From a virus, in IMG/VR virus record IMGVR_UViG_3300020169_002014, positions 1-38,914 of that record: 38,914 bases of DNA; one strand, written 5' to 3'. This document shows positions 16,059 to 23,014 of the stretch, piece after piece. The position numbers and the translations under genes are program-made. The notes below the pieces were generated by a model. That model was not told the origin of the DNA. It saw only the letters and a list, made by a program, of their open reading frames with translations, and ran no database searches. Position 1 is the first letter of the stretch. Each line of letters opens with the position of its first letter.

Positions 16059-16349
16059 ATGAGCCTCATGACCAACCCATCCCATACCGGCGACGTCTTG
16101 GCTGAGCTGTATTTGGCGCCGCTTGAGATGAGCGCCATTACCCTTGCTGCAAAGCTTGGTGTGCCGCGCACCCGGATTGAGCGCCTTGTAAAAGGCCAAA
16201 CCGCCATAACAGTGGATACGGCGATGCGGCTTGCCCGGTTTTTCTCAACGACGCCAGAGTACTGGATGAACCTGCAACGCGCTTGGGATTTGGCACGCGC
16301 TCGCGAGACAATTGACGTCTCAGGCATCAACCCCCTCGAGGCCGCCTGA
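16059..16349 (+). CDS. higA: HigA-type Xre antitoxin
   Basis: 96 residues with an Xre helix-turn-helix (about 28-70: MSAITLAAKLGVPRTRIERL) and the PEYWMNLQRAWDL motif characteristic of the VapI/HigA group. GGAGGG precedes the ATG. It starts 11 bases after higB and its 3' end overlaps, tail to tail, the end of the tail chaperone extension ORF by 30 bases. It neutralises HigB and represses the operon. Confidence 0.92.
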   Translation: MSLMTNPSHTGDVLAELYLAPLEMSAITLAAKLGVPRTRIERLVKGQTAITVDTAMRLARFFSTTPEYWMNLQRAWDLARARETIDVSGINPLEAA

Positions 16350-16667
16350 ACTAGTTCGTTCGTTTGTCTTGCGCACCATCACCGCCTCGATGGGCGGCAG
16401 CAGTTCTGCGATGGTTAGGGGCGAAAGCCCAAGGGCTGCCCCGAGTTGTAAGGCCGCACCCATGTCCCAGCCCAAGACCGCTCCTCCGCTCATGCCGCCG
16501 GCAACGCGCACCTGTCCGCCGAGGCGCTGGACCAGATCCCAGACCTGCCAGCCTTCCAGGGTGAGAGGTTTGTGCTGGGTCCGTGGGCATTCCGCGCACA
16601 TAGAGGGGCACGCCGCGCAATAGTCACCGCCCCTGCCGAATTCCCAGTCGGCGAGAGCGGTCAGGCG
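16320..16667 (-). CDS. GT-type extension reached by -1 frameshift
   Basis: Open frame of 115 codons that begins directly at the slippery site of the preceding gene and has no convincing own start (an internal ATG at 16601 lacks a ribosome site). It encodes a Cys motif CAACPSMCAECP (CX2CX3CX2C, zinc-knuckle-like) near its N-terminus, followed by helical segments (LEGWQVWDLVQRLGG, LSPLTIAELLPPIEAVM). By position and mechanism it corresponds to the T part of lambda G/GT tail assembly chaperones, giving a predicted 234-residue fusion. The T domain would bind tail tube subunits; G would coat the tape measure. Confidence 0.72.
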   Translation of the reverse strand, partial: RLTALADWEFGRGGDYCAACPSMCAECPRTQHKPLTLEGWQVWDLVQRLGGQVRVAGGMSGGAVLGWDMGAALQLGAALGLSPLTIAELLPPIEAVMVRKTNERTSSGGLEGVDA

Positions 16668-17023
16668 TTTTTTTCCGCGTCCAGAATGAGCGCGCTCGCG
16701 ATGTATTTGGTCTGAAACGCCTCGAAGATCGGCCAGAGCTCCAGCAGGGCGTCGATGCCGTCAGGCGTCAGAGGCAGCAGTTTGCCGTCCTCGTCGCCGA
16801 CGCCCTCCCAGTCTTTTACCACGATGCGCGCCACGGCCTTTGCGACGATGCGCGCAAGGTCGTCGTTGGAGGCGCTGCCTTCGGCATCCGCTGCTGCTGC
16901 GATGATCGTCGGATCGGTCCGTGCTGCCAACATGATGGCGGTGGTCAGCGGCTCCACCAGCAGGCGGATGCCGTGGCCAAGATCAAGCCAGCGGGGCTCG
17001 GCGGAGAGGTTCAGGCGCAGCAT
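16661..17023 (-). CDS. Tail assembly chaperone, G-like
   Basis: 120 residues, mostly helical and acidic, starting MLRLNLSAEPRWLDLGHGIR, with no enzymatic motif. It lies between the tail tube gene and the tape measure gene, where G-like chaperones are found in siphoviruses. It starts two bases after the tube gene stop. A small share of ribosomes is predicted to shift at residue 118 into the following frame. Similar GTA-type proteins bind the nascent tape measure. Confidence 0.75.
   Translation of the reverse strand: MLRLNLSAEPRWLDLGHGIRLLVEPLTTAIMLAARTDPTIIAAAADAEGSASNDDLARIVAKAVARIVVKDWEGVGDEDGKLLPLTPDGIDALLELWPIFEAFQTKYIASALILDAEKNA
16667..16673 (-). promoter_or_regulatory. Slippery heptamer for -1 ribosomal frameshift
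   Basis: The end of the upstream gene reads GAA AAA AAC GCC TGA. The heptamer A AAA AAC is in the canonical X XXY YYZ phase; a -1 shift bypasses the stop four codons later and continues CGC CTG ACC into the downstream frame without interruption. This fits the lambda gpG/gpGT mechanism in exactly the expected gene. Confidence 0.75.
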
Positions 17024-17025
17024 GG

Positions 17026-17967
17026 TCAGTAAACCTCACGGTCATTGGTCAGGGTGACGGTGCACATACGACCCACCACGGGTTCGCTGGCCGCCTGCCA
17101 ATCAAAGGTGGCCTGTACACCTTGCGGGCCCGAGATCTCGATCCGCGGGCGTGGAAGGTAAACAGCATGGGCCGTAACGGTCAGGCTCTCGCCGGTTGGC
17201 AGCGTGTAGGAAAACTCCAACTCGCAGGCCTCGCCGTTGATCGCCTGGGTCACGAGCGTCTGGTCCGCTAATCGCGCGACAACATTGCCGGTCAGCGCCG
17301 CGATGGACGGGTCCGCGCCGTCGATCTTACCATCGGCCCGGATGGTCTCGATCCGGTCGAGATTGTTGGCATAGGTCAGGTCGGCAGAGACGACATTGCC
17401 GATGTTGGCGCCATTCCGCGTGATGGCGCCGTTAAAGTGGCCAAAGCGTTTCAGCGCGATGTTAGCAGGCGTCCCTGCCGCACTGGTCGTGGCGATGGCC
17501 TCGCCCTGTGCCACGATACTGGCCGTTGCCGTCAGCAACCCTGAGCGCGCCATCTGCCAGTTCAGGCTGTCCACCATACAGCCGGAATACATCGCATAGC
17601 GCGGCACCTCGGGCATCCCGGTCTCAATCGAGAAGCTCGGCAGCGCCCAGTTTCCCGAGTGAAACTCGTGCGTGTAGGGGGCATTGGTATCCGTTGTGGT
17701 GGGTGCGCCAAAAGCGGCCTTCAGCCAGAAGCCAAATGCCTCGACATCGATCGGGGTCACCACATCGCCATCCGCTGTCACCGCATCCTTGATAGGCGCC
17801 TGCGGATCGCGGCCATAGCCCAAGAGTTCTGAGGCCTGCAACGGTTGCTCGGCTCCCAGTGTCGTGCTGGCAAAGGGCATCTTGGTGTAGCCGCTCGCGG
17901 GCGGCGTGCCGTATGTCGTTTCGAACGCAAGCGCCATTTGCGCCCGCGCCCCTTGGGCTCGTGCCAT
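17026..17967 (-). CDS. Major tail tube protein
   Basis: 313 residues, start at MARAQGARAQM, whose ATG has AAGGAG seven bases upstream. N-terminal YGTPPASGYTKMPFAST and LGYGRDPQAP resemble the phage tube protein family (Phage_tube_2); a C-terminal extra domain (YLPRPRIEISGPQGVQATFD, MCTVTLTNDREVY) follows. It polymerises into the tail tube. High expression is expected. Upstream frame extension to 18009 lacks a ribosome site and is rejected. Confidence 0.85.
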   Translation of the reverse strand: MARAQGARAQMALAFETTYGTPPASGYTKMPFASTTLGAEQPLQASELLGYGRDPQAPIKDAVTADGDVVTPIDVEAFGFWLKAAFGAPTTTDTNAPYTHEFHSGNWALPSFSIETGMPEVPRYAMYSGCMVDSLNWQMARSGLLTATASIVAQGEAIATTSAAGTPANIALKRFGHFNGAITRNGANIGNVVSADLTYANNLDRIETIRADGKIDGADPSIAALTGNVVARLADQTLVTQAINGEACELEFSYTLPTGESLTVTAHAVYLPRPRIEISGPQGVQATFDWQAASEPVVGRMCTVTLTNDREVY

Positions 17968-17992
17968 GGTGTTACTCCTTGAATTGGTCTCG

Positions 17993-18418
17993 TTAGCCCA
18001 GCGCGTCACTGGTCGCGTAGTGAAGGGTGATCGGAATGATCCCGGCTTTCAGAGAGGCGGCCCCCTCAACTGGTAGATCGACAGGTTCAGCAGCTTCCGG
18101 CTCGACCCAGTCGCATAGATCCCGCAAAGTCCGGTCCGCGGCGATCACAGCACCGACCTGAGCGACAAGTGCGTCGAAAAAGGCGTCCCGATCCGTTGCC
18201 GATTGCACGATCATCTCGAGTTCAGCGCGATGCTGAAAATGATAGGTCAGCGGCGACAACGTCACGCCTGGTTCGCCTGGGGTGCCATCGCGCAGGATCA
18301 TGAGACCTGCGGGCGGGATGCGTTCCGGCAGAACTTCTCCGCGCAGAACAGGCACATGCGGGATCGTCCTTAGCAGGTCCGCCAGGGCGGTCAGGATGGT
18401 TTCGCGTTGGGTGGGCAT
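17993..18418 (-). CDS. Tail terminator protein (gpU-like)
   Basis: 141 residues from MPTQRETILTALADLLRTIP, an opening I recognise from gpU-type tail terminators of alphaproteobacterial prophages; residues 60-90 (YHFQHRAELEMIVQSATDRD) are also typical. Located just upstream of the tail tube gene. It caps the tail and joins it to the head connector. The ribosome site is weak. Upstream, the divergent plus-strand TA cassette separates it from the head-tail connector genes. Confidence 0.78.
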   Translation of the reverse strand: MPTQRETILTALADLLRTIPHVPVLRGEVLPERIPPAGLMILRDGTPGEPGVTLSPLTYHFQHRAELEMIVQSATDRDAFFDALVAQVGAVIAADRTLRDLCDWVEPEAAEPVDLPVEGAASLKAGIIPITLHYATSDALG

Positions 18419-18473
18419 GGAGGGGCCTAATGGTGAATTCGTGTGTGTTATCGACGCCAAGAAAGTGCGAGGG

Positions 18474-18489
18474 TAATACCTGCTAATAC
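18474..18489 (+). promoter_or_regulatory. Direct TAATAC repeat, putative TA promoter/operator
   Basis: TAATAC occurs at 18474-18479 and 18484-18489, ten bases apart, just before the antitoxin gene (ATG 18507, AAGGA upstream). Either can serve as a -10 element and the one-turn spacing suits RHH antitoxin binding. Confidence 0.5.
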
Positions 18490-18506
18490 TCACAAGGACT
18501 CACCCT

Positions 18507-18737
18507 ATGAATGCTGTGCGCCCCATCGCCGTGAAGCTCGACCAAGACACACGTGACCGCCTTAGGCGGCTTGCGGACGCCCGGGATCGCTCCACGCACT
18601 GGATGCTCCGCGAAGCTGTTGCGCAGTTCCTGTCCCGCGAAGAGGCGCGCGAAGCCTTCCGCCAAGCTGGCATTGCGGCATGGCAGGAATATCAGGCAAC
18701 GGGCCAGCATGTGACGCATGAGGAAGCCGACGCGTGA
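18507..18737 (+). CDS. Ribbon-helix-helix antitoxin (CopG/ParD-like)
   Basis: 76 residues: an N-terminal RHH fold (RPIAVKLDQDTRDRLRRLAD, then RDRSTHWMLREAVAQFL) and an acidic C-terminal part that would wrap the toxin (ATGQHVTHEEADA). It precedes a RelE/ParE toxin gene with 41 bases between. Encoded on the opposite strand to the tail operon. The reading frame is intact. Confidence 0.9.
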   Translation: MNAVRPIAVKLDQDTRDRLRRLADARDRSTHWMLREAVAQFLSREEAREAFRQAGIAAWQEYQATGQHVTHEEADA

Positions 18738-18778
18738 CTTGCCAAGCTCGAAGCCGGTGAACAGGCAGATATTCCTCA

Positions 18779-19068
18779 ATGCCACAATTGATCTGGTCTC
18801 CCGCTGCGCTGCGGGATGTTGAGAGGCTCTACAAGTTTCTAGCCGAAAAGAACCCGGACGCTGCACGCCGTGCCGCAAGGGCGATCCGAGAGGGGATGCA
18901 AATCCTGCGTGATCAGCCTGCAGCAGGGCGGCCCATGGGGACATGGATCCAGAGTTTCGTGAGTGGTTCATCACCTTTGGCGGCAGCGGTTACGCTGCCC
19001 TTTACCGGTTGGAAGCCGACAGTGCCGTCGTTCTCGCGGTGCGACATCAAAGGGAAGCTGGGTACTAA
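18779..19068 (+). pseudogene. Frameshifted ParE/RelE-type toxin
   Basis: The first part, MPQLIWSPAALRDVERLYKF through AAGRPMG, is a clear ParE-type toxin N-terminus. The family C-terminus follows in another frame: DMDPEFREWFITFGGSGYAA, then LYRLEADSAVVLAVRHQREA and GY with the stop at 19066-19068. The two halves would join if one G were added in the GGGG run near 18940. As it stands the product departs from the family after about residue 53, so the toxin is likely inactive, or there is a sequencing error in the G run. The stop is 9 bases from the end of the convergent minus-strand gene. Confidence 0.82.
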
Positions 19069-19076
19069 GCCAGCTT

Positions 19077-19709
19077 TCACCCCAGCTTACCGTCAACCCA
19101 TCCAGAAATGATCAGCCCCGGTATCGCAGCCTGCGCCCGTTCGGCGTCCCGTGCGAGATTAAGCCGTTTCGACAGCTTCACCTGCGGCACCAGGAGGAAG
19201 ATGGGCACGGTTGCTTTGCGGCGCCCGGTTTTCGACCGAGAGGCCACACCCAGCCCGCGACTGTTCAGCCGACCATCGGCGACCAGCAAACTTGGTCCTC
19301 CCCGCCGATAGACAAACCGAAGGCGCAGACCACGCCGTTTCTCCCATTCGCCCGGTGTGAGCGCCTTGCCGCGCGTGCCTTTGCCGGCCGCTGGCGTTGG
19401 GATGGTAAGCCAGAACCCGTCTTTCGACCGGATCAAGGGGCCAGTGTCATGCGCCCCGATGATCTGGGGTGCGTTGGACCAAATGAGCGCGGCCGCTTCC
19501 AGGCTTTCGCCCGCCGCAGGATAGGTTTTGGACCTGATCGTGTTGGCAAGCCGCTGGCCGAGGCGGGCGCGCGTGATCTGGGCGCGCCAGTTGGATTTAA
19601 GATCGTTGCCCGCCGCACGCATGGCAGCTGTAACGGCCTTTTCGCCAGCGAGGACTTCGGCGCGCATCGCGGTGACGATGTCGCCGGAGACGGAGAGATC
19701 GAGCTTCAT
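19077..19709 (-). CDS. DUF6441-like head-tail/tail protein
   Basis: 210 residues, very basic, resembling DUF6441 proteins of Rhodobacter prophages (MKLDLSVSGDIVTAMRAEVL, GEKAVTAAMRAAGNDLKSNW). It sits where lambda carries gpZ, between a connector and the tail terminator, and has the minor tail protein Z-like length. Start overlaps the previous stop (ATGA). No catalytic motif. Probably a tail completion protein. Confidence 0.78.
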   Translation of the reverse strand: MKLDLSVSGDIVTAMRAEVLAGEKAVTAAMRAAGNDLKSNWRAQITRARLGQRLANTIRSKTYPAAGESLEAAALIWSNAPQIIGAHDTGPLIRSKDGFWLTIPTPAAGKGTRGKALTPGEWEKRRGLRLRFVYRRGGPSLLVADGRLNSRGLGVASRSKTGRRKATVPIFLLVPQVKLSKRLNLARDAERAQAAIPGLIISGWVDGKLG

Positions 19710-20017
19710 GCAGGCGTGGCCTCAATGGTCCAGATCAGTCTTTCGCGATCGCGGATCGGCTCGCCCTGGATCAGGAAGGTCTCAAAGCCAATGAGGATCT
19801 GCTCATCGGGGCGAGGCACGGGGAGCTCCGAGACGCGTACATCAAAGCGCATGGTCTCTGACACCAGACGCGCGGCCCCGAATGCGGTCACATCATCATT
19901 GCGACGCATGATGATGCGGATACGGGTGAACTGCCCTTCGCTGTCGCGATGCCAGGCCTCATGGGCGAGGTTCGGATCAGCGAAGAGCAGATCGAGGGCC
20001 AGGGCAAAGGCCGTCAT
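19706..20017 (-). CDS. Head-tail connector (gpFII-like position)
   Basis: 103 residues beginning MTAFALALDLLFADPNLAHE, with a beta-rich remainder (TRIRIIMRRNDDVTAFGA, ERLIWTIEATPA). Size and position right after the capsid gene fit a head-closure protein of the gpFII type. No motif is diagnostic, so the name rests on gene order. Confidence 0.72.
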   Translation of the reverse strand: MTAFALALDLLFADPNLAHEAWHRDSEGQFTRIRIIMRRNDDVTAFGAARLVSETMRFDVRVSELPVPRPDEQILIGFETFLIQGEPIRDRERLIWTIEATPA

Positions 20018-20029
20018 GTCTCCATCACC

Positions 20030-21052
20030 TCAGTTCGAGCTGAAGATCCGGATGGCCAACCGAGGGCGCTTGTTGACCGGCAGGATCGAGGCCTCGGTCA
20101 TGAGATCGATCCAGCGCCCCTTGGTGTCCATCATCTGCCGTGCGTAAAGTGGCAGGCCGACAGTGTTGGCGGTTTCCAGCAGGTTCGCCGGTCCGCCATA
20201 AGTGGTGAAGGTGTCGAAGGTGCCAAGCGGGAAGGCGATGCCCTCGCCCGCTGGGATCAGCCGCTCCGAGGTGCCGTTTGAGAGCGTGACAGAGCCGTTG
20301 TATTCCTCGAAGAGGATGCCGGCGAAGGGGAAGGCGCGGCGCATGTCTTCGCGCAGCGGCTGGCCACCCGTGGCCGAAAAGAATTTGTAGGCCTCTTCGG
20401 TCTTGGGATGGCTGATCAGCTTGTCGAAGAACTCCGAGCTCACGAGCGCATGGGCCGTGGTCATGGTCTCGCCCAGAAGGCTGTCCTCAATCCCGCGCAA
20501 GACGGTTCGGACCTTGCCCTGCACATTCGTTCCTGCGGTGCCAAAGACGAAGTCGACCGAGATCTTCTCCAGGCCGAACTCGACAAAGTAATCGTAAAGC
20601 GTGGTGCCGGCCCCGTCCTTCACGATGCCGCGGAGCGCATTCATCTCCATGTATTCGCGGGTTTGGGCATGCTTGCGGCGCATCAGCGTCAGCTTGCGGT
20701 TCATCACCTCGACGAGCGGATCAGCCGCATCCGACAGGCCCAGCGCGGGCATGCCCTGAATGTCGGCGGGCAAGATCACATCGTCATGCGGGATCCAGGG
20801 AAGCGCGAAGCTGCGCATTGAGCGGGCTTCCCGATTGCCCACCGTGGCGGGCGCACCCAGCGGCACCGAGGGCAGGAGGCTGAGGACGCCTTCGCGCTGT
20901 TCGATGACAATGGAACGTTGCGTGACGCCTTCAAAGCGAAACAGGCCGATCTGGCCGAGGCGGGTGTAGAGATTGGGCAGGATGTTGATGGCCTGCGTCA
21001 TCTCGGCGAGCGAATAGCCGCCCGCGTCAAACGGGTTGCGCGTGATGGTCAT
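20030..21052 (-). CDS. Major capsid protein (lambda gpE family)
   Basis: 340 residues of the Phage_cap_E family: MTITRNPFDAGGYSLAEMTQ, then NLYTRLGQIGLFRFEGVTQ, the IPHDDVILPADIQGMPALG stretch and the C-terminal TKGRWIDLMTEASILPVNKR. It forms the icosahedral shell; HK97 fold. GGAG lies seven bases before the ATG. The gene follows the decoration protein as in lambda D-E. Confidence 0.93.
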   Translation of the reverse strand: MTITRNPFDAGGYSLAEMTQAINILPNLYTRLGQIGLFRFEGVTQRSIVIEQREGVLSLLPSVPLGAPATVGNREARSMRSFALPWIPHDDVILPADIQGMPALGLSDAADPLVEVMNRKLTLMRRKHAQTREYMEMNALRGIVKDGAGTTLYDYFVEFGLEKISVDFVFGTAGTNVQGKVRTVLRGIEDSLLGETMTTAHALVSSEFFDKLISHPKTEEAYKFFSATGGQPLREDMRRAFPFAGILFEEYNGSVTLSNGTSERLIPAGEGIAFPLGTFDTFTTYGGPANLLETANTVGLPLYARQMMDTKGRWIDLMTEASILPVNKRPRLAIRIFSSN

Positions 21053-21118
21053 GTGGAACTCCGGGGAATGAGGGGTGACGCGCGAATGCGCGACGGAGAA
21101 AACGGGCGATCCGCCGGA

Positions 21119-21499
21119 TTAGGCGGCGTCGCGCGGGATGATGCCGAGCGCGGTCAACTGGGCGCGCTTGGCGGCCGTCTTCGCAGCGTCATCGACGCTG
21201 GCGTCAAAGACCAAGGCCGCCTTCGAGACGATAGCAGGGCCGCGCACCACGACGATTCCCGTCGCATCCGCTGCGGTGGCATCAGTCGCATAGAGCAGGA
21301 CGGCAGACGCGTTCTGCGCGCCGTCGGTGCCAGTAGCGGTGCTGAGCTTCATTTTGCCGCTCGCGGTGATGCGGCCAAGTACGGCGCCGACGGGATAGTT
21401 GGTCCCGGCAAGAAGGGTAACGGTTTCGCGGGTGAAGTTGGGGTTCAGCTCGTATTTGAGCACATCGCCCATGGTGGGCGGTTGGGTCAGAACGGACAT
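21119..21499 (-). CDS. Head decoration protein (gpD-like)
   Basis: 126 residues from MSVLTQPPTMGDVLKYELNP, with GGAGA before the ATG; an in-frame ATG at 21526 lies in the terminator region and is rejected. Family traits are the early FTRETVTLLAGTNYPVGAVL and the C-terminal KAALVFDASVDDAAKTAA. It trimerises on the expanded capsid and stabilises it. The gene follows a hairpin-T tract, so it may be transcribed partly independently. Confidence 0.88.
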   Translation of the reverse strand: MSVLTQPPTMGDVLKYELNPNFTRETVTLLAGTNYPVGAVLGRITASGKMKLSTATGTDGAQNASAVLLYATDATAADATGIVVVRGPAIVSKAALVFDASVDDAAKTAAKRAQLTALGIIPRDAA

Positions 21500-21524
21500 G
21501 GCAATCTCCGAAGGATTGGGGTTC

Positions 21525-21560
21525 AAAAAAAATCCCCCGCCGGGGAGGAGCGGCGGGGGA
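21525..21560 (-). terminator. Intrinsic terminator inside the head operon
   Basis: On the minus strand CCCCCGCC and GGCGGGGG pair around a nine- to ten-base loop and are followed by one A and then eight T. It lies between the protease/scaffold stop (21593) and the decoration protein ATG (21499). A terminator here would lower readthrough to the capsid genes unless antitermination or a new promoter acts. Confidence 0.8.
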
Positions 21561-21592
21561 TCAGGTCGGCGGCAGCTTTTGGGGAGAGCGGT

Positions 21593-22054
21593 TTAGTCCC
21601 TGCTGCCCGCCGAGGCAGCCTTCTTCGCGGCAGCCACAATCGGGCTTTCCGCGGATTTGGGGAGAATGGGCGAAGGTGGCGCGGCAACGATGTCGCGTGC
21701 ATCTGCGGCTGCAGAGGCGCGCTGAAGGACCAATTTGCGCAGGGCTTCTGGCGCTGTGCCGTCGCGCAGCGCCTTCGCGGCATCGATCGCGATGCCAAGG
21801 CGGCCGGCTTGCGCCGCGATCTCGGCAATTTCGGCAGCTGCCTCGCGAAGCTGAACTGAGAGCTCTGCCAGATTGCTGGGCTGTGCAGCGGCTGTTGGGG
21901 GGATTGGCGAAGCTGTTGCCGCTGGCGCAGGGTCTTCCTGTTCCACGCTTTGTTCGTCTTTCTGCGCGTCTTCTTCAGCCGTGCTCTCTAGGACGGGTTC
22001 TTCGTTGCCAGCGGCTTCCGTATTTACCTCAGTGGCGTCAGTTGTGGCGCTCAT
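21593..22054 (-). CDS. Nested in-frame scaffold protein (Nu3-like)
   Basis: Internal ATG at 22054 (codon 321 of the protease gene) preceded by AAAAGGAGGTCGCC, a near-perfect Shine-Dalgarno with five to six bases spacing, far better than needed by chance. It would give a 153-residue protein, acidic then Ala-rich and helical, the composition of a lambdoid scaffold. Same stop as the protease. This is the arrangement of lambda C-Nu3. Confidence 0.78.
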   Translation of the reverse strand: MSATTDATEVNTEAAGNEEPVLESTAEEDAQKDEQSVEQEDPAPAATASPIPPTAAAQPSNLAELSVQLREAAAEIAEIAAQAGRLGIAIDAAKALRDGTAPEALRKLVLQRASAAADARDIVAAPPSPILPKSAESPIVAAAKKAASAGSRD

Positions 22055-23014
22055 GGCGACCTCCTTTTCTCGGGGATAGGTTGCGCGCGGCTGCCGCGCG
22101 GTGGGCGATGGGGCGGATAAGCTCTTGCGAAAGCGGGCAAAGCCCCGGGTGAGGTCGATCACCTCATCTGCCAAGCCTGCGCTCACGGCACCCGTCCCGC
22201 GATAGGTCGCGGCTTCGGTCGCCAGCGCGGCGTCTTGGGTCAGACGCCCGGCGCGGCCCGCGGCGACAGTCTCAGTAAAGAGGAACCGCAGCACATCAAT
22301 CTCGCGCTGGATATCGTCGCGGACCGATCCGGGCAGCGGCTCGTAGGGGTTGCCGTCGATCTTGTGCTGTCCGGAATGGACCAGCGTGACGCGCACGCCG
22401 TCCTGATCGAGCTGACCGCTCAGATCTGCATGCATCACCACCACGCCGATACTGCCGACGGCGCCGGTGCGCGGCAGCAGGATGCGGTCGGCCTGAGAGG
22501 CCAGCGCATAGCCCGCTGAAAAGGCGTGCTCGGCGACGAACGCCCAGACCGGCTTGTTACGGCGCACCGCCCGGATCTGGTCAGCCAGGTCAAAGACGCC
22601 CGCCACCTCTCCGCCAAAGCTGTCGATCTCGAGCGCCACCGCCCGCACGGACGGATCACGCGCGGCCGCCTCGATCTGCGCCGCGATCCCCTCATAGCTG
22701 GTCTGGCCGGAGGACTGTCCGATCCAGCCCCCGCGATGGATCAGCACGCCCGCGATCTCGATCACCGCGATGCCGTCAACGACCGGGTAGGGCGCATCCC
22801 CATGTTGCTGCAGGCGCTCGGTGAGGTTCCCGGCCAGAATGCTGGCGCGGGCGGGTGTCGCGGCCGTGCTGTCGTGTGCCGCGTAGCCGTCCGAAATCTC
22901 GACCTGTCGTCCCAGAATGCGCGGCCCAAGCCCCGACAGAAACGCCATGGCCTTGGTGGGTTCAACCATCAGCGGCGTGTTGAAAGCGCGCGCGGCAATG
23001 CGGGCATGGAGCAT
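21593..23014 (-). CDS. S49-family head maturation protease
   Basis: 473 residues. The SppA-like protease domain spans about 75-290: Ser166 in AFSAGYALA is the nucleophile, Lys218 in QHKIDGNPY the base, with the FGGEVAG oxyanion region at 133-139. Residues 300-473 are acidic, Ala/Glu-rich and scaffold-like. The architecture matches lambda gpC with its C-terminal Nu3. The protease matures the prohead by cleaving portal and scaffold. Start overlaps the portal stop. Confidence 0.92.
   Translation of the reverse strand: MLHARIAARAFNTPLMVEPTKAMAFLSGLGPRILGRQVEISDGYAAHDSTAATPARASILAGNLTERLQQHGDAPYPVVDGIAVIEIAGVLIHRGGWIGQSSGQTSYEGIAAQIEAAARDPSVRAVALEIDSFGGEVAGVFDLADQIRAVRRNKPVWAFVAEHAFSAGYALASQADRILLPRTGAVGSIGVVVMHADLSGQLDQDGVRVTLVHSGQHKIDGNPYEPLPGSVRDDIQREIDVLRFLFTETVAAGRAGRLTQDAALATEAATYRGTGAVSAGLADEVIDLTRGFARFRKSLSAPSPTARQPRATYPREKEVAMSATTDATEVNTEAAGNEEPVLESTAEEDAQKDEQSVEQEDPAPAATASPIPPTAAAQPSNLAELSVQLREAAAEIAEIAAQAGRLGIAIDAAKALRDGTAPEALRKLVLQRASAAADARDIVAAPPSPILPKSAESPIVAAAKKAASAGSRD

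Noticed and set aside
18963-20147. Long plus-strand open frame of 394 codons
   Set aside because: It runs antisense to DUF6441-like, connector and capsid genes, has Arg/Pro/Ser-rich translation and no start signal; open frames of this kind are common in GC-rich DNA.
20918-21859. Plus-strand open frame of 313 codons
   Set aside because: Antisense to decoration, capsid and protease genes; composition is Arg/Gly-rich shadow translation with no family.
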